Source of the DNA: RAM1 sp050247515
GTDB taxonomy: Bacteria > Pseudomonadota > Gammaproteobacteria > Burkholderiales > Burkholderiaceae_C
NCBI GenBank assembly: GCA_050247515.1
Contig: JBFWUB010000003.1
Location: 124,001 to 188,000, forward strand
Direction: 5' to 3'
Length of the DNA stretch: 64,000 nucleotides
Shown here: in pieces, positions 34,962 through 44,340 of the stretch
Numbering within the stretch: the first letter of the stretch is position 1
Layout of the letters: the number at the start of each line of letters is the position of its first letter
Notes under the pieces: model-generated
What the model saw: only the letters and a program-made list of their open reading frames with translations
Told to the model about the DNA's origin: nothing
Databases searched by the model: none
Translations under genes and position numbers: made by a program

Positions 34962-36308
34962 ATGACTGATACTGCCGCCGCGACCGCTGTCTTTCACCGC
35001 CACCTGCACACCACCCCGCCGCGCGCCGTCAGCGGGCAGGGCGTCTGGCTGACCGACGCACAGGGCCGCAAATACATTGATGCATCAGGCGGCGCCGCGG
35101 TGTCCTGCCTGGGCCATGGCCACCCCGATGTGCTGGCTGCCATGCACAGCCAGATTGACCAGCTGGCCTATGCACACACCAGCTTCTTTACCACCGGCGT
35201 TGCCGAGGAGCTGGCCTCGCACCTGGTCAGCAACGCGCCCCGGGGCATGAGCCACGCGTATTTTGTGAGCGGCGGCTCCGAGGCGATGGAGGCCACGCTG
35301 AAGATGGCGCGCCAGTATTTTGTAGAGATCGGCCAGCCCCAGCGCAAGCATTTCATCGCCCGGCGCCAGAGCTACCACGGCAACACCCTGGGCGCGCTGG
35401 CCGTGGGCGGCAACGCCTGGCGCCGCGCGCAGTTTGCGCCGCTCTTGATCGACGTCGAGCATGTCTCACCCTGTTACCCCTACCGCGAGCAGGTCGCCAA
35501 CGAAACGCCCGCGCAATACGGCCAGCGCCTGGCCGACGAGCTGGACGCCACCATCCGCCGCCTGGGCAGCGACCAGGTCATTGCCTTTGTGGCAGAGACG
35601 GTGGGCGGTGCCACCGCCGGCGTGCTGGTGCCCGTGCCCGGCTACCTGAAGGCCGTGCGCGAGGTCTGCGACCGCCACGGTGTGCTGCTGATCCTGGATG
35701 AGGTGATGTGCGGCATGGGTCGCACCGGCACGCTGCATGCGTGCGAGCAGGACGGCGTGGTGCCCGACCTGATGGCCATTGCCAAGGGCCTGGGCGGCGG
35801 CTACCAGCCCATTGGCGCCGTGCTGGCGCAGCGCAAGCTGGTGGACGCGATGTCGGCGGGCAGCGGCTTTTTCCAGCACGGCCACACCTACCTGGGCCAC
35901 AGCGTGGCCTGCGCGGCGGCGCTGGCCGTGCAGCATGTGATCGAGCGCGACGCGCTGTTGCCACGCGTGCGCGAGGCCGGCGAGCGGCTGGAGGGGCTGC
36001 TGCTGGATGCCTTTGGCGCGCACGCCCATGTGGGCGACATCCGCGGGCGTGGCCTGTTCTGGGGCGTGGAGCTGGTGCAGGAGCGCGGCACCAAGGCCGC
36101 GTTCGACCCGGCACTGCGCCTGCATGCGCGGGTCAAGAAAGAGGCCTTCGCCCGGGGTTTGATGGTTTACCCGATGGGCGGCACGGTGGATGGCCGCTAT
36201 GGTGACCATGTGCTGCTGGCACCGCCTTTCATCACGACCGACGACGAGCTGGCACTGATCGTGCAACGCCTCGACGAGGCCCTGGGCGCTGCCCTGGCAG
36301 GCATCTGA
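34962..36308 (+). CDS. class III PLP-dependent aminotransferase
   Basis: The product has 448 residues from the ATG at 34962. Fold-type I, class III features are present: the substrate-side FVSGGSEAMEATLKMARQYF, the cofactor-ring Asp in VLLILDEVMCGMGRTG (Asp about 246), and the Schiff-base lysine in MAIAKGLGGGYQPIGA (Lys about 275). The family covers omega-amino acid, ornithine, beta-alanine and related aminotransferases; the substrate cannot be told. Location between a DadA-like oxidoreductase and a TAXI transporter suggests catabolism of an imported amino compound. Confidence 0.93.
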   Translation: MTDTAAATAVFHRHLHTTPPRAVSGQGVWLTDAQGRKYIDASGGAAVSCLGHGHPDVLAAMHSQIDQLAYAHTSFFTTGVAEELASHLVSNAPRGMSHAYFVSGGSEAMEATLKMARQYFVEIGQPQRKHFIARRQSYHGNTLGALAVGGNAWRRAQFAPLLIDVEHVSPCYPYREQVANETPAQYGQRLADELDATIRRLGSDQVIAFVAETVGGATAGVLVPVPGYLKAVREVCDRHGVLLILDEVMCGMGRTGTLHACEQDGVVPDLMAIAKGLGGGYQPIGAVLAQRKLVDAMSAGSGFFQHGHTYLGHSVACAAALAVQHVIERDALLPRVREAGERLEGLLLDAFGAHAHVGDIRGRGLFWGVELVQERGTKAAFDPALRLHARVKKEAFARGLMVYPMGGTVDGRYGDHVLLAPPFITTDDELALIVQRLDEALGAALAGI

Positions 36309-36355
36309 TCCAGCTTCTGTAACAACCCACCGATTTTTCAACGAGGAGTAGTGCA

Positions 36356-37333
36356 ATGTCCGCAAAGTTCGTTCTCAAAGCCCTGGCCGCAGGCGCCGTG
36401 TTCGCGGGATCGCTGGCCAGTGCGCCGGCCATGGCCCAGCAGAAGTTCATCACCATCGGCACCGGTGGCGTTACCGGCGTTTACTACGCCGCCGGCGGCG
36501 CCATCTGCCGCCTGATGAACAAGGAGCGCTCACGCCACGGCATTCGCTGCTCGGTGGAGTCCACCGGCGGCTCGGTGGCCAACATCAACACCATCAAGAC
36601 CGGCGATCTGGACTTCGGCGTGAGCCAGTCCGACTGGCAGTTCCACGCCACCAAGGGTTCGGCCGTGTTCCAGAAGGACGGCGCGGTGGCCGACCTGCGC
36701 GCGGTGTTCTCGCTGCACCCCGAACCCTTCACGGTGCTGGCTCGCAAGGAAGTCAACGCCACCAAGTTTGAAGACCTCAAGGGCAAGCGCTTCAATATCG
36801 GCAACCCCGGCTCGGGCACCCGCGCGTCCATGGAGCAACTGCTGAGCGCCATGGGCTGGAAGACCAGCGATTTCTCGCTGGCCTCCGAGCTGAAGGCCGA
36901 CGAACACGGCGCTGCCCTGTGCGACAACAAGATCGACGGTTTCTTCTACGGCGTGGGCCACCCCTCGGCCAACATCCAGGACCCGGTGACCACCTGCGGC
37001 GCCAAACTGGTGCCGCTGGCCAATGCCGGCGTGGACAAGCTGGTCAAGGAGTTCCCGTTCTATGCGGCGGTGGACATCCCCGGTGGCCTGTATCCCGGCA
37101 ATCCGGCTCCCACGCGCACCTACGGCGTGCTGGCCACTTTCGTGACCTCGGCCAAGGTGCCTGACACCACCGTGTACGAACTGGTCAAGGCCGTGTTCGA
37201 GAACTTTGACGAGTTCAAGAAGCTGCACCCGGCGCTGGCCAACCTGGACCCCAAGAAGATGGTCAAGGACGGTGTGTCGGCTCCCATGCACCCGGGCGCC
37301 GTCAAGTACTACAAGGAAAAGGGCTGGATGTGA
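36356..37333 (+). CDS. TAXI-family TRAP transporter solute-binding protein
   Basis: The product has 325 residues with the ribosome site GAGGAG. A signal peptide (ALAAGAVFAGSLASAPAMAQ) precedes the TAXI hallmark TIGTGGVTGVYYAAGGAICRL and later NIGNPGSGTRASMEQLL. TAXI proteins are periplasmic receptors for TRAP transporters, some binding glutamate or 2-oxoglutarate. A terminator-like hairpin separates it from the permease gene 80 bp downstream, which would give more receptor than permease. Confidence 0.95.
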   Translation: MSAKFVLKALAAGAVFAGSLASAPAMAQQKFITIGTGGVTGVYYAAGGAICRLMNKERSRHGIRCSVESTGGSVANINTIKTGDLDFGVSQSDWQFHATKGSAVFQKDGAVADLRAVFSLHPEPFTVLARKEVNATKFEDLKGKRFNIGNPGSGTRASMEQLLSAMGWKTSDFSLASELKADEHGAALCDNKIDGFFYGVGHPSANIQDPVTTCGAKLVPLANAGVDKLVKEFPFYAAVDIPGGLYPGNPAPTRTYGVLATFVTSAKVPDTTVYELVKAVFENFDEFKKLHPALANLDPKKMVKDGVSAPMHPGAVKYYKEKGWM

Positions 37334-37353
37334 TGGCTGGCCGCCTTTGAGCC

Positions 37354-37380
37354 AAAGCCCCGCTGAAAACGGGGCTTTTT
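37354..37380 (+). terminator. terminator/attenuator between TAXI receptor and TRAP permease genes
   Basis: AAAGCCCCG (37354-37362) pairs with CGGGGCTTT (37370-37378) around CTGAAAA, followed by a T-rich tail. It probably lowers downstream permease expression. Confidence 0.85.
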
Positions 37381-37413
37381 CTTTGGCGCAGTTCCCTTCG
37401 GAGGAGATGAAAC

Positions 37414-40008
37414 ATGTTCAAGCGGAAAAAGCAGGAAACCCCTGAGGTCGATGTCAACCAGCTTGTGCAGGACAACGACCTGGGAGGGCGCTCACCCGGC
37501 CCCATGATGGCGCGCGCGCTGTTGGGTGTGGCGCTGGCCTGGTCCCTGTTCCAGTTGTGGATCGCGTCGCCGCTGCCGTTTGTCCTGGGCGTGTTCGTGC
37601 TCAATGACACCGAATCGCGCTCGATCCACCTGGCGTTTGCCGTGTTCCTGGCGTTCATGGCCTATCCGGCGTCCAGGAGGTCCCCACGCGACCATGTGCC
37701 GGTGACGGACTGGGTGTTTGCGCTGGCCGGTGCGTTCTGCGCGGCCTACCTGTTCGTGTTTTACCGCGAGATCGCCACGCGGCCGGGCCAGCCCACCCAG
37801 ATGGACATTGCCGTGGCGGCCGCGGGCGTGGTGCTGCTGCTGGAGGCCACGCGGCGCGTGCTGGGCCTGCCCATGGTGGTGGTGGCCGTGGTGTTCCTGA
37901 TCTACACCTTTGCCGGCCCCTACATGCCCGACATGATCGCGCACAAGGGGTCTTCACTGGCTCGCGTGGCGTCGCACCAGTGGCTGACCACCGAGGGCGT
38001 GTTTGGCGTCGCACTGGGGGTGTCCAGCGGCTTCATCTTCCTGTTTGTGCTGTTTGGCTCGTTGCTGGACAAGGCCGGGGCGGGCAACTATTTCATCAAG
38101 TCCGCCTTCGCCCTGCTGGGCCACATGCGCGGCGGGCCGGCCAAGGCCGCCGTGGTCTCGTCGGCGGCCACCGGCATCATCTCGGGCTCGTCAATTGCCA
38201 ACGTGGTCACCACCGGCACCTTCACCATCCCGCTCATGAAGCGCGTGGGCTACCGGCCCGACCAGGCCGGCGCGGTCGAGGTGTCCAGCTCGGTCAACGG
38301 CCAGCTGATGCCGCCGGTGATGGGGGCCGCGGCGTTCCTGATGGTGGAGTACGTGGGGATCCCCTACACCCAGGTCATCAAGCACGCGTTCTTGCCGGCC
38401 ATCATTTCGTACATCGCGCTGTTCTACATCGTCCACCTGGAGGCGCTCAAGTCCAACCTGCAGGGCCTGCCCCGGCGCGGCAATGCCACGGCGGGGCAGC
38501 GCCTGGTGTCGTTTGGCATGACGGTGGCGGGCTTCATTGTGCTGTCGGGGCTGGTGTATTGGGGCATTGGCTGGCTCAAGGCCGTGCTGGGCGCGGGCGC
38601 CATCTGGGCCCTGGGCGTGCTGGTGCTGGGCGCCTACGTCGGGCTGCTGTGGGTCAGCGCACGCCAGCCCGAGCTGATGCTGGACGACCCCAACGCGCCC
38701 GTGTTCGAGCTGCCCGAGACAGCGCCCACGCTCAAGTCCGGCCTGCACTACCTGCTGAGCGTGGTGGTGTTGATCTGGTGTCTGATGGTCGAGCAGATGT
38801 CGCCGGGTCTGTCGGCCTTCTGGGCCACCATGTTCATGGTGTTCATCATGCTGACCCAGCGACCCATCCTGGTGCTGCTGCGCGGTCAGGGGGTGGTGAG
38901 CGCCGCGGTCAGGCAGGGCTTTGCCGAGCTGCTGGACGGCCTGGCCACCGGCGCGCGCAACATGATCGGCATCGGCGTGGCCACGGCGGCGGCCGGCATC
39001 ATCGTGGGCACGGTGTCGCTTACCGGCATCGGGCTGGTGATGACCGAGGTGGTCGAGCTGGTGTCCGGCGGCAACCTGATGCTCATGCTCGTGATGGTGG
39101 CGCTGATCAGCCTGGTGCTGGGCATGGGGCTGCCCACCACGGCCAACTACATCGTGGTGTCCACCCTGATGGCGCCGGTGGTGGTGGAGCTGGGTGCGCA
39201 AAGCGGCCTGCTGGTGCCGCTGATCGCGGTGCACCTGTTTGTGTTTTATTTCGGCTTGATGGCTGATGTAACACCGCCCGTGGGGCTGGCGTCATTTGCA
39301 GCGGCGGCCATTGCGCGCACCGACCCCATCAAGACGGGGGTCACGGCGTTCTTCTACAGCATGCGCACGGCCATCCTGCCGTTCCTGTTCATCTTCAACA
39401 CCCAGTTGTTGCTGATCGGGCTGGACACCTGGTGGCACCTGGCGCTGACCGTGGTCAGTGCCACCGTGGCCATGCTGGTGTTTGCGGCGGCCACCCAGGG
39501 TTACTTTCTGGTGCGCACGCGCTGGTGGGAAACCGTCGCGCTGCTGCTGGTGACGTTCACGCTGTTTCGTCCCGGTTACTGGTGGGACATGATCTATCCA
39601 CCCTATGTACAGGCACCGGCAACCGAGTTCATGAAGCTGGTGCAGGAGGCCCCGGCCAGCACCAGCAAGCGGGTGTGGGTGCTTGGCGAAGACCGTGACG
39701 GCGCCGATGTGCGCAAGGGCGTTCTGCTGCCGCTGGGCGAGGCGGGCGACGCGCGCGAACGGCTCAACCGCATCGGGCTTCGCGTGACCGCGTTCGCGGG
39801 CGAGGTGCAGGTCACGCAGGTGCAGTTTGGCTCGCGCGCGGCCAGGCTGGGGCTGACGCAGGGCCAGAAGATCGTCGCCGTCGAGTTGCCCGCCGATCGC
39901 CCGGCCAAGGAATGGATGTTCCTGCCCGCGGCGGCGCTGTTGCTGCTGGTGATGGGGCTGCAGCGCACGCGGGGGCGGCGCGAAGCCGCGCCGGCACCGG
40001 CCGCCTGA
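37414..40008 (+). CDS. TRAP transporter fused permease (DctQM type) with DUF3394-like C-terminus
   Basis: The product has 864 residues with the ribosome site GGAGGAG. Many membrane helices cover a small N-terminal DctQ-like part and the large DctM-like part (GPAKAAVVSSAATGIISGSS, GQLMPPVMGAAAFLMVEY, MGLPTTANYIVVSTLMAP, DVTPPVGLASFAAAAIA). The last about 150 residues contain a PDZ-like segment (GSRAARLGLTQGQKIVAVEL) of the DUF3394 type, then a final helix. It imports the TAXI receptor's ligand using a sodium gradient. Confidence 0.95.
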   Translation: MFKRKKQETPEVDVNQLVQDNDLGGRSPGPMMARALLGVALAWSLFQLWIASPLPFVLGVFVLNDTESRSIHLAFAVFLAFMAYPASRRSPRDHVPVTDWVFALAGAFCAAYLFVFYREIATRPGQPTQMDIAVAAAGVVLLLEATRRVLGLPMVVVAVVFLIYTFAGPYMPDMIAHKGSSLARVASHQWLTTEGVFGVALGVSSGFIFLFVLFGSLLDKAGAGNYFIKSAFALLGHMRGGPAKAAVVSSAATGIISGSSIANVVTTGTFTIPLMKRVGYRPDQAGAVEVSSSVNGQLMPPVMGAAAFLMVEYVGIPYTQVIKHAFLPAIISYIALFYIVHLEALKSNLQGLPRRGNATAGQRLVSFGMTVAGFIVLSGLVYWGIGWLKAVLGAGAIWALGVLVLGAYVGLLWVSARQPELMLDDPNAPVFELPETAPTLKSGLHYLLSVVVLIWCLMVEQMSPGLSAFWATMFMVFIMLTQRPILVLLRGQGVVSAAVRQGFAELLDGLATGARNMIGIGVATAAAGIIVGTVSLTGIGLVMTEVVELVSGGNLMLMLVMVALISLVLGMGLPTTANYIVVSTLMAPVVVELGAQSGLLVPLIAVHLFVFYFGLMADVTPPVGLASFAAAAIARTDPIKTGVTAFFYSMRTAILPFLFIFNTQLLLIGLDTWWHLALTVVSATVAMLVFAAATQGYFLVRTRWWETVALLLVTFTLFRPGYWWDMIYPPYVQAPATEFMKLVQEAPASTSKRVWVLGEDRDGADVRKGVLLPLGEAGDARERLNRIGLRVTAFAGEVQVTQVQFGSRAARLGLTQGQKIVAVELPADRPAKEWMFLPAAALLLLVMGLQRTRGRREAAPAPAA

Positions 40009-40017
40009 GCCCCAGCC

Positions 40018-40662
40018 ATGACCCGTATTGCGCTGATCCACGCGCTGGCCCATTCGGTGGCGCCCATCAACGAGGCGTTTGCGCGCGACTGGCCCGCTGC
40101 CACCCGCATGAACCTGCTGGACGACAGCCTGTCGGCGGATCTGGCGGCGAACGGCACGGGCCTGGACGCGGCCATGCACGAACGCTTTGAACGGCTGGCG
40201 CAATACGCGGTGGACTGCGGCAGCCAGGCCATCCTGTTCACCTGCTCGGCCTTCGGGCCGTGCATCGAGGCCGTGGCACGCCAGCATGCCGCGTTGCCGG
40301 TGCTCAAGCCCAACGAGGCCATGATTGCCGACGCAGCCGCCAGCGGCCTGCGCGTGGGCCTGGTCGCCAGCTTTGCCCCCACGCTGCAGTCCATGCCCGC
40401 GGAGTTTCCGCCGGGGGTGCTGCATGCATGCGCGCTGGCCGCGGGCGCGATGGATGCGCTGAACGCCGGTGACGGTGACCGCCATGACGGCCTGGTCGTG
40501 CAGGCCGCGCTGCAGCTCCAGGCCCAGGGCGCCCAGGTGATCGCGCTGGCGCAGTTCAGCATGGCGCGGGCCCAGGCGCGGGTGGCTCAGCAGACAGGGC
40601 TGCCGGTGCTGACCACCGTGGACAGCGCCGTGCGCGCGCTGCGCCGCCGGCTGGGTGCCTGA
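40018..40662 (+). CDS. Asp/Glu/hydantoin racemase-superfamily protein
   Basis: The product has 214 residues. The fold signature AILFTCSAFGPC places the first catalytic Cys at about 76. The second Cys expected in the C-terminal half is absent: the equivalent region reads VIALAQFSMARAQ. This suggests a non-racemising member, such as a maleate isomerase- or decarboxylase-like enzyme, or a degenerate active site. It follows the TRAP permease by 9 bp, so it likely acts on the transported compound. Confidence 0.82.
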   Translation: MTRIALIHALAHSVAPINEAFARDWPAATRMNLLDDSLSADLAANGTGLDAAMHERFERLAQYAVDCGSQAILFTCSAFGPCIEAVARQHAALPVLKPNEAMIADAAASGLRVGLVASFAPTLQSMPAEFPPGVLHACALAAGAMDALNAGDGDRHDGLVVQAALQLQAQGAQVIALAQFSMARAQARVAQQTGLPVLTTVDSAVRALRRRLGA

Positions 40663-40667
40663 TACCT

Positions 40668-41093
40668 TTACCGTTTGCCGCGTGGCTCGATCGACGCGCT
40701 CCAGCGTTCGTCCCACTGTCCCCTGGCGCCGTCCAGCTCGCGACGCTCGCGCTTGGTGGGCCGGCCGTGCTCAATGCTCAGGGCCGGCTCGGGCGCGTAG
40801 CGGCGCTGCTCGGCGGCCTGTTCGCGGGCCTGGATGCTCTCGGGGGTTTCCTCATACAGCTGTTGCGCCACGGGCGCCGGGCCGCGCGTGCCGCTCAAGG
40901 CCCGCACGGCCACCGTGCGCGTCACCTGGCCCTGGCGCAGTACCACGGTGTCGCCGGGCTTGACTTCACGTGACGGCTTGGCGTCCAGCCCGTTGACCTG
41001 CACCCGGCCCTTGTTGATTTCATCCGTGGCCAGCGACCGCGTTTTGAAAAAGCGCGCGGCCCACAGCCATTTGTCGATCCGCAGTTTGTCCAT
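40668..41093 (-). CDS. S4-domain RNA-binding protein (Hsp15/HslR-like)
   Basis: The product has 141 residues. The S4 domain spans about 3-65 (LRIDKWLWAARFFKTRSLA, GRVQVNG, VKPGDTV), with a basic C-terminal tail (RPTKRERRELD). E. coli Hsp15 binds stalled 50S subunits carrying nascent peptidyl-tRNA after heat shock. The ATG overlaps the stop of the upstream sensor kinase gene by one base, so expression may be coupled. It is convergent with the racemase-like gene with a 5-bp gap. Confidence 0.92.
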   Translation of the reverse strand: MDKLRIDKWLWAARFFKTRSLATDEINKGRVQVNGLDAKPSREVKPGDTVVLRQGQVTRTVAVRALSGTRGPAPVAQQLYEETPESIQAREQAAEQRRYAPEPALSIEHGRPTKRERRELDGARGQWDERWSASIEPRGKR

Positions 41094-42541
41094 CAGCCAG
41101 GATTGTGCGCCGCATCGGCGGCCAGTGGCGCAGCCAGCGGTAAGCGCACTGTCGCGTCCAGCCCGCTGGTGCGGCCATGGGCCTCGCGGTTGTCCAGCGC
41201 CATGCTGCCGCCCAGCGCGGCGGTGATCTCGTGGCAGATGGCCAGGCCCAGGCCCGAGCCGCTGCGCACGTCGCCGGCCGAAAACGGCTGGAACAGCCGC
41301 GTGCGCAGCTCGGCGCTGATGCCCGGCCCGCTGTCGGCCACGGTCAGCGCGGCATGGTGGGCGTCGGCCACCACGCGCACCGACAGGCTGCAGCCCGCCG
41401 GTGTGTGCTTGATGGCGTTGTGCAGCAGGTTGCGCGTCAGCTCGCGCAGCATCCAGTCGTGCGCGCGCACCGGCGCGGGCACGGTGGCAATATCAAAGTC
41501 GATGTCCTTGTCGGCCAGCAGCGCCGACAGGTCCAGCGCCACCGCGCGCACCACGTCGGACAGGTCGATGACCTCGTCGTCGGCCTGGTGGCGCAGCTGC
41601 TCGACCTTGGCCAGCGCCAGCATCTGGTTGGCCAGCTGGGTGGCGCGGTCCACGGTGGCATTGATCTCGGTCAGCGCCTGGCGTGGCGCCACGTCGCCGC
41701 GCAGGGCCGACTGCACCTGCGTCTTGAGCACGGCCAGCGGCGTGCGCAGCTGGTGCGAGGCATCGCGCACAAAGCGCTTCTGGTGGTCCAGCAGGTGCTG
41801 CAGCCGCTCCATCACCTGGTTGGTGGCGTCCACCAGCGGCAACAGCTCGCGCGGTGCGTCGGGGGCTTCAATGCGGCTCAGGTCGCCTTCGGGGCGGGCC
41901 TGCAGCTCGGCGCTGAGGCGGCGCACCGGTCGGGTGGCGCGCTGCACCACCACCACGGCCACCAGCGCGATCACGGCCACCAGCACGGCCTGGCGCCACA
42001 GCGTGTCGATCAGGATGCGCCGCGCCAGCGCCTCGCGCAGCTCCAGCGTTTCGGCCACCTGCACCACCGCCATGCCGCGGCCGTTGGCGCTGGCCACCGG
42101 CTGCAGCAGCACGGCCACGCGCACCGGGTCGTTGCGAAAGCGCTCGTCGTAAAAATGCACCAGCGCGGCATAGGCATTGCGCTCGGGCAGGGCGCCGCGC
42201 CACACCGGCAGCTCGGCAAAGCCCGACACCATCTCGCCGCCCAGGGTGGAGACGCGGTAGAACATCCGGCTCTGGTTGTCGGCCTCAAAGGCCTCCAGCG
42301 CGGCGTAGGGCACGGTCACGCGCAGCTGGGCTGCGTCGTCGTAGCCTTCCACGTCCAGCAGCTCGCCGATGGACTTGGCCGACGCCAGCAGCGTGCGGTC
42401 GTAGGCCACGTTGACGGCATCCAGCGCCTGGCGGTACAGGCTGACGGTGTTGATGAACACGAACAGGCCGATGGGCAGCAGGATGCCCAGCAGCAGGTAC
42501 CGTCTGAGCGACAGCGGCCTTGGCGTACCCCGCCCGGTCAA
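41093..42541 (-). CDS. tctE: sensor histidine kinase of the TctE type
   Basis: The product has 482 residues. Two membrane helices (about 13-32 and 185-200) flank a periplasmic sensor with the 2CSK_N-like pattern. A HAMP-like segment follows, then a HisKA domain with RDASHQLRTPLAVLKTQVQ (His about 263). The HATPase region has NLLHNAIKHTPAG (N box), DSGPGIS and GSGLGLAI. It probably senses tricarboxylates or related acids in the periplasm and phosphorylates the adjacent response regulator. The stop/start overlap with tctD (ATGA-type) and the divergent Tct transporter support this. Confidence 0.92.
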   Translation of the reverse strand: MTGRGTPRPLSLRRYLLLGILLPIGLFVFINTVSLYRQALDAVNVAYDRTLLASAKSIGELLDVEGYDDAAQLRVTVPYAALEAFEADNQSRMFYRVSTLGGEMVSGFAELPVWRGALPERNAYAALVHFYDERFRNDPVRVAVLLQPVASANGRGMAVVQVAETLELREALARRILIDTLWRQAVLVAVIALVAVVVVQRATRPVRRLSAELQARPEGDLSRIEAPDAPRELLPLVDATNQVMERLQHLLDHQKRFVRDASHQLRTPLAVLKTQVQSALRGDVAPRQALTEINATVDRATQLANQMLALAKVEQLRHQADDEVIDLSDVVRAVALDLSALLADKDIDFDIATVPAPVRAHDWMLRELTRNLLHNAIKHTPAGCSLSVRVVADAHHAALTVADSGPGISAELRTRLFQPFSAGDVRSGSGLGLAICHEITAALGGSMALDNREAHGRTSGLDATVRLPLAAPLAADAAHNPG

Positions 42542-43227
42542 GCCGCCACCTTCAGCAGATACCCCAGGCCGCGCAGCGTCATCAGCGTCACGCCGGTGTG
42601 GGCCAGCTTCTTGCGCAGGCGGTACACCACCACCTCGATCGCTTCGTACTGCACGTCGGCCTCGCCGGGGAACACCAGCTCGAACAGCTTTTCCTTGGAC
42701 ACCGCATGACCCGGCTTGGCCATCAGCGCATGCATCAGCGCCAGCTCGCGCGGCGTCAGCTCCATGACCTGGTCGCGGTGGTACACGGCGCCGCTGTCGC
42801 GGTCGTAGCGCAGCGCGCCCACGCTCAGCGTGCCGGTGGCGGGGGCGGGTGTGCCGCCCCCGAGCTGGCTGCGCCGGCGGGTCAGCGCGCGCAGGCGGGC
42901 TTCCAGCTCGTCCAGGTCAAACGGCTTGGGCAGGTAGTCGTCGGCGCCGGTGTTCAGGCCGATGATGCGGTCGCCCACCGTGCCGCGCGCGGTCAGTATC
43001 AGCACCGGCGTCGTCAGGCCGGCACGGCGCGCCTGTTCCAGCACCTGCAGCCCGTCCAGCCCCGGCAGGGTCAGGTCCAGCATCACCACGTCGGGATGGC
43101 AGCCCTGCCAGGCGGCCAGGGCCTGGCGGCCGTCGCCGCAGCAGGTCACGTCCATGCCGCGGCGGCTCAGCGTGCGCTGCAGCGTGGCCTGCATGGAAGG
43201 GTCGTCTTCAACCAGGAGCAGTTTCAT
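42538..43227 (-). CDS. tctD: OmpR-type response regulator of the TctD type
   Basis: The product has 229 residues. The receiver domain has VEDDP near the start and the phospho-acceptor Asp at about 51 in VVMLDLTLPG. The winged-helix domain follows (about 130-225: ELTPRELALMHALMAKPG, AIEVVVYRLRKKLAHTGV). It likely activates the divergent tctC-tctB-tctA operon, whose start is 105 bp away. It overlaps tctE by 4 bp. Confidence 0.93.
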   Translation of the reverse strand: MKLLLVEDDPSMQATLQRTLSRRGMDVTCCGDGRQALAAWQGCHPDVVMLDLTLPGLDGLQVLEQARRAGLTTPVLILTARGTVGDRIIGLNTGADDYLPKPFDLDELEARLRALTRRRSQLGGGTPAPATGTLSVGALRYDRDSGAVYHRDQVMELTPRELALMHALMAKPGHAVSKEKLFELVFPGEADVQYEAIEVVVYRLRKKLAHTGVTLMTLRGLGYLLKVAA

Positions 43228-43331
43228 GGACCCTGCACTTTAGTACTTTCCCCAATGCGCCGGACAGCCGAATGACAGCCAGCGGGCGCATGATGGCGGG
43301 GTTGTCGAAAAACCCCAAGGAGACCTTTCAC
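43228..43331. promoter_or_regulatory. tctD/tctC divergent control region
   Basis: This 104-bp gap contains GACAGCC twice (in CCGGACAGCCGAATGACAGCC), a spacing expected of an OmpR-family direct-repeat site. A GGGGTT/AACCCC hairpin lies just before the tctC ribosome site (AAGGAGA). The assignment as TctD binding sites is inferred. Confidence 0.35.
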
Positions 43332-44288
43332 ATGCGTCGCGATACCTTTCTCAAATCCATGGCAGCCCTGGCGGCGGCTGGCGCCCTGCCCATGACCGCG
43401 CGTGCAGCGGCCAACCTCAAGATGATGATCCCCGCCAACCCCGGCGGCGGCTGGGACACCACCGGCCGTGCCCTGGGCAAGGCCCTGCAGGACGCCAAGG
43501 CGGCCGACAGCGTGACGTACGAGAACAAGGGCGGCGCCGCCGGCGCGCTGGGCCTGGCCCAGTTCCTCAACCAGAAGGGCGACCCGAACGCCATGATGGT
43601 CATGGGCGCCGTGATGCTGGGCGGCATCATCACCGGCCGCCAGCCGGTGACGCTCACGCAGTGCACGCCGCTGGCGCGCCTGACCAGCGAATACAACGTG
43701 TTCGTGCTGCCGGCCAATTCGCCGTTCAAGACCATGGGCGACGTGATCGCCCAGCTCAAGAAGGACCCGGGCAGCGTCAAGTGGGGCGGCGGCTCGCGCG
43801 GCTCCACCGAGCACATTGCCGCGGCCATGATCGCGCGCGAAGTGGGCGTGGATCCGGCGAAGATCAACTACGTGGCCTTCCGTGGGGGCGGGGAAGCCAC
43901 CGCGGCCATCCTGGGCGGCAACGTCACGGTGGGGGGCAGCGGCTACAGCGAATTTGCCGAATACATCAGCAGCGGCAAGATGCGTGCCGTGGCCGTGACC
44001 TCGGCCACCCGCCTGAAGGGCACCGACGTGCCCACGCTGAAGGAGCAGGGCATCAATGTGGAGATCGGCAACTGGCGCGGCGTCTATGGCGCCCCCGGCA
44101 TCACCCCGGCCCAGCGCAAGGACCTGATCGATGCGATCAACAAGGCCATCAAGAGCAAGGCCTGGACCGAGGCCATGGACAAGAACAACTGGACGCCCGC
44201 CGTGCTGACCGGCGACGCCTTCGGTGAATTCGTGGACCGCGACTTTGCCAGCCTGCGCGCCACGATGGTCAAGTCCGGCATGATCTGA
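43332..44288 (+). CDS. tctC: tripartite tricarboxylate transporter substrate-binding protein
   Basis: The product has 318 residues from the ATG at 43332. A signal peptide (KSMAALAAAGALPMTARA) precedes the TctC/Bug fold, with IPANPGGGWDTTGRALG (about 32-48) and SVKWGGGSRGSTEHIAAAM. It binds carboxylates such as citrate in the periplasm and feeds the TctAB permease. A terminator follows, so it is probably expressed above TctB/TctA. Confidence 0.95.
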   Translation: MRRDTFLKSMAALAAAGALPMTARAAANLKMMIPANPGGGWDTTGRALGKALQDAKAADSVTYENKGGAAGALGLAQFLNQKGDPNAMMVMGAVMLGGIITGRQPVTLTQCTPLARLTSEYNVFVLPANSPFKTMGDVIAQLKKDPGSVKWGGGSRGSTEHIAAAMIAREVGVDPAKINYVAFRGGGEATAAILGGNVTVGGSGYSEFAEYISSGKMRAVAVTSATRLKGTDVPTLKEQGINVEIGNWRGVYGAPGITPAQRKDLIDAINKAIKSKAWTEAMDKNNWTPAVLTGDAFGEFVDRDFASLRATMVKSGMI

Positions 44289-44303
44289 CCCGAGCCTGCC
44301 GCC

Positions 44304-44340
44304 TGCCGCGCCGGCCCCCGACGGGCAGCGCGGCATTTTT
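44304..44340 (+). terminator. terminator/attenuator between tctC and tctB
   Basis: TGCCGCG (44304-44310) pairs with CGCGGCA (44329-44335), enclosing an inner GCCC/GGGC stem, and is followed by five T. It likely reduces transcription into tctB-tctA. Confidence 0.85.
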
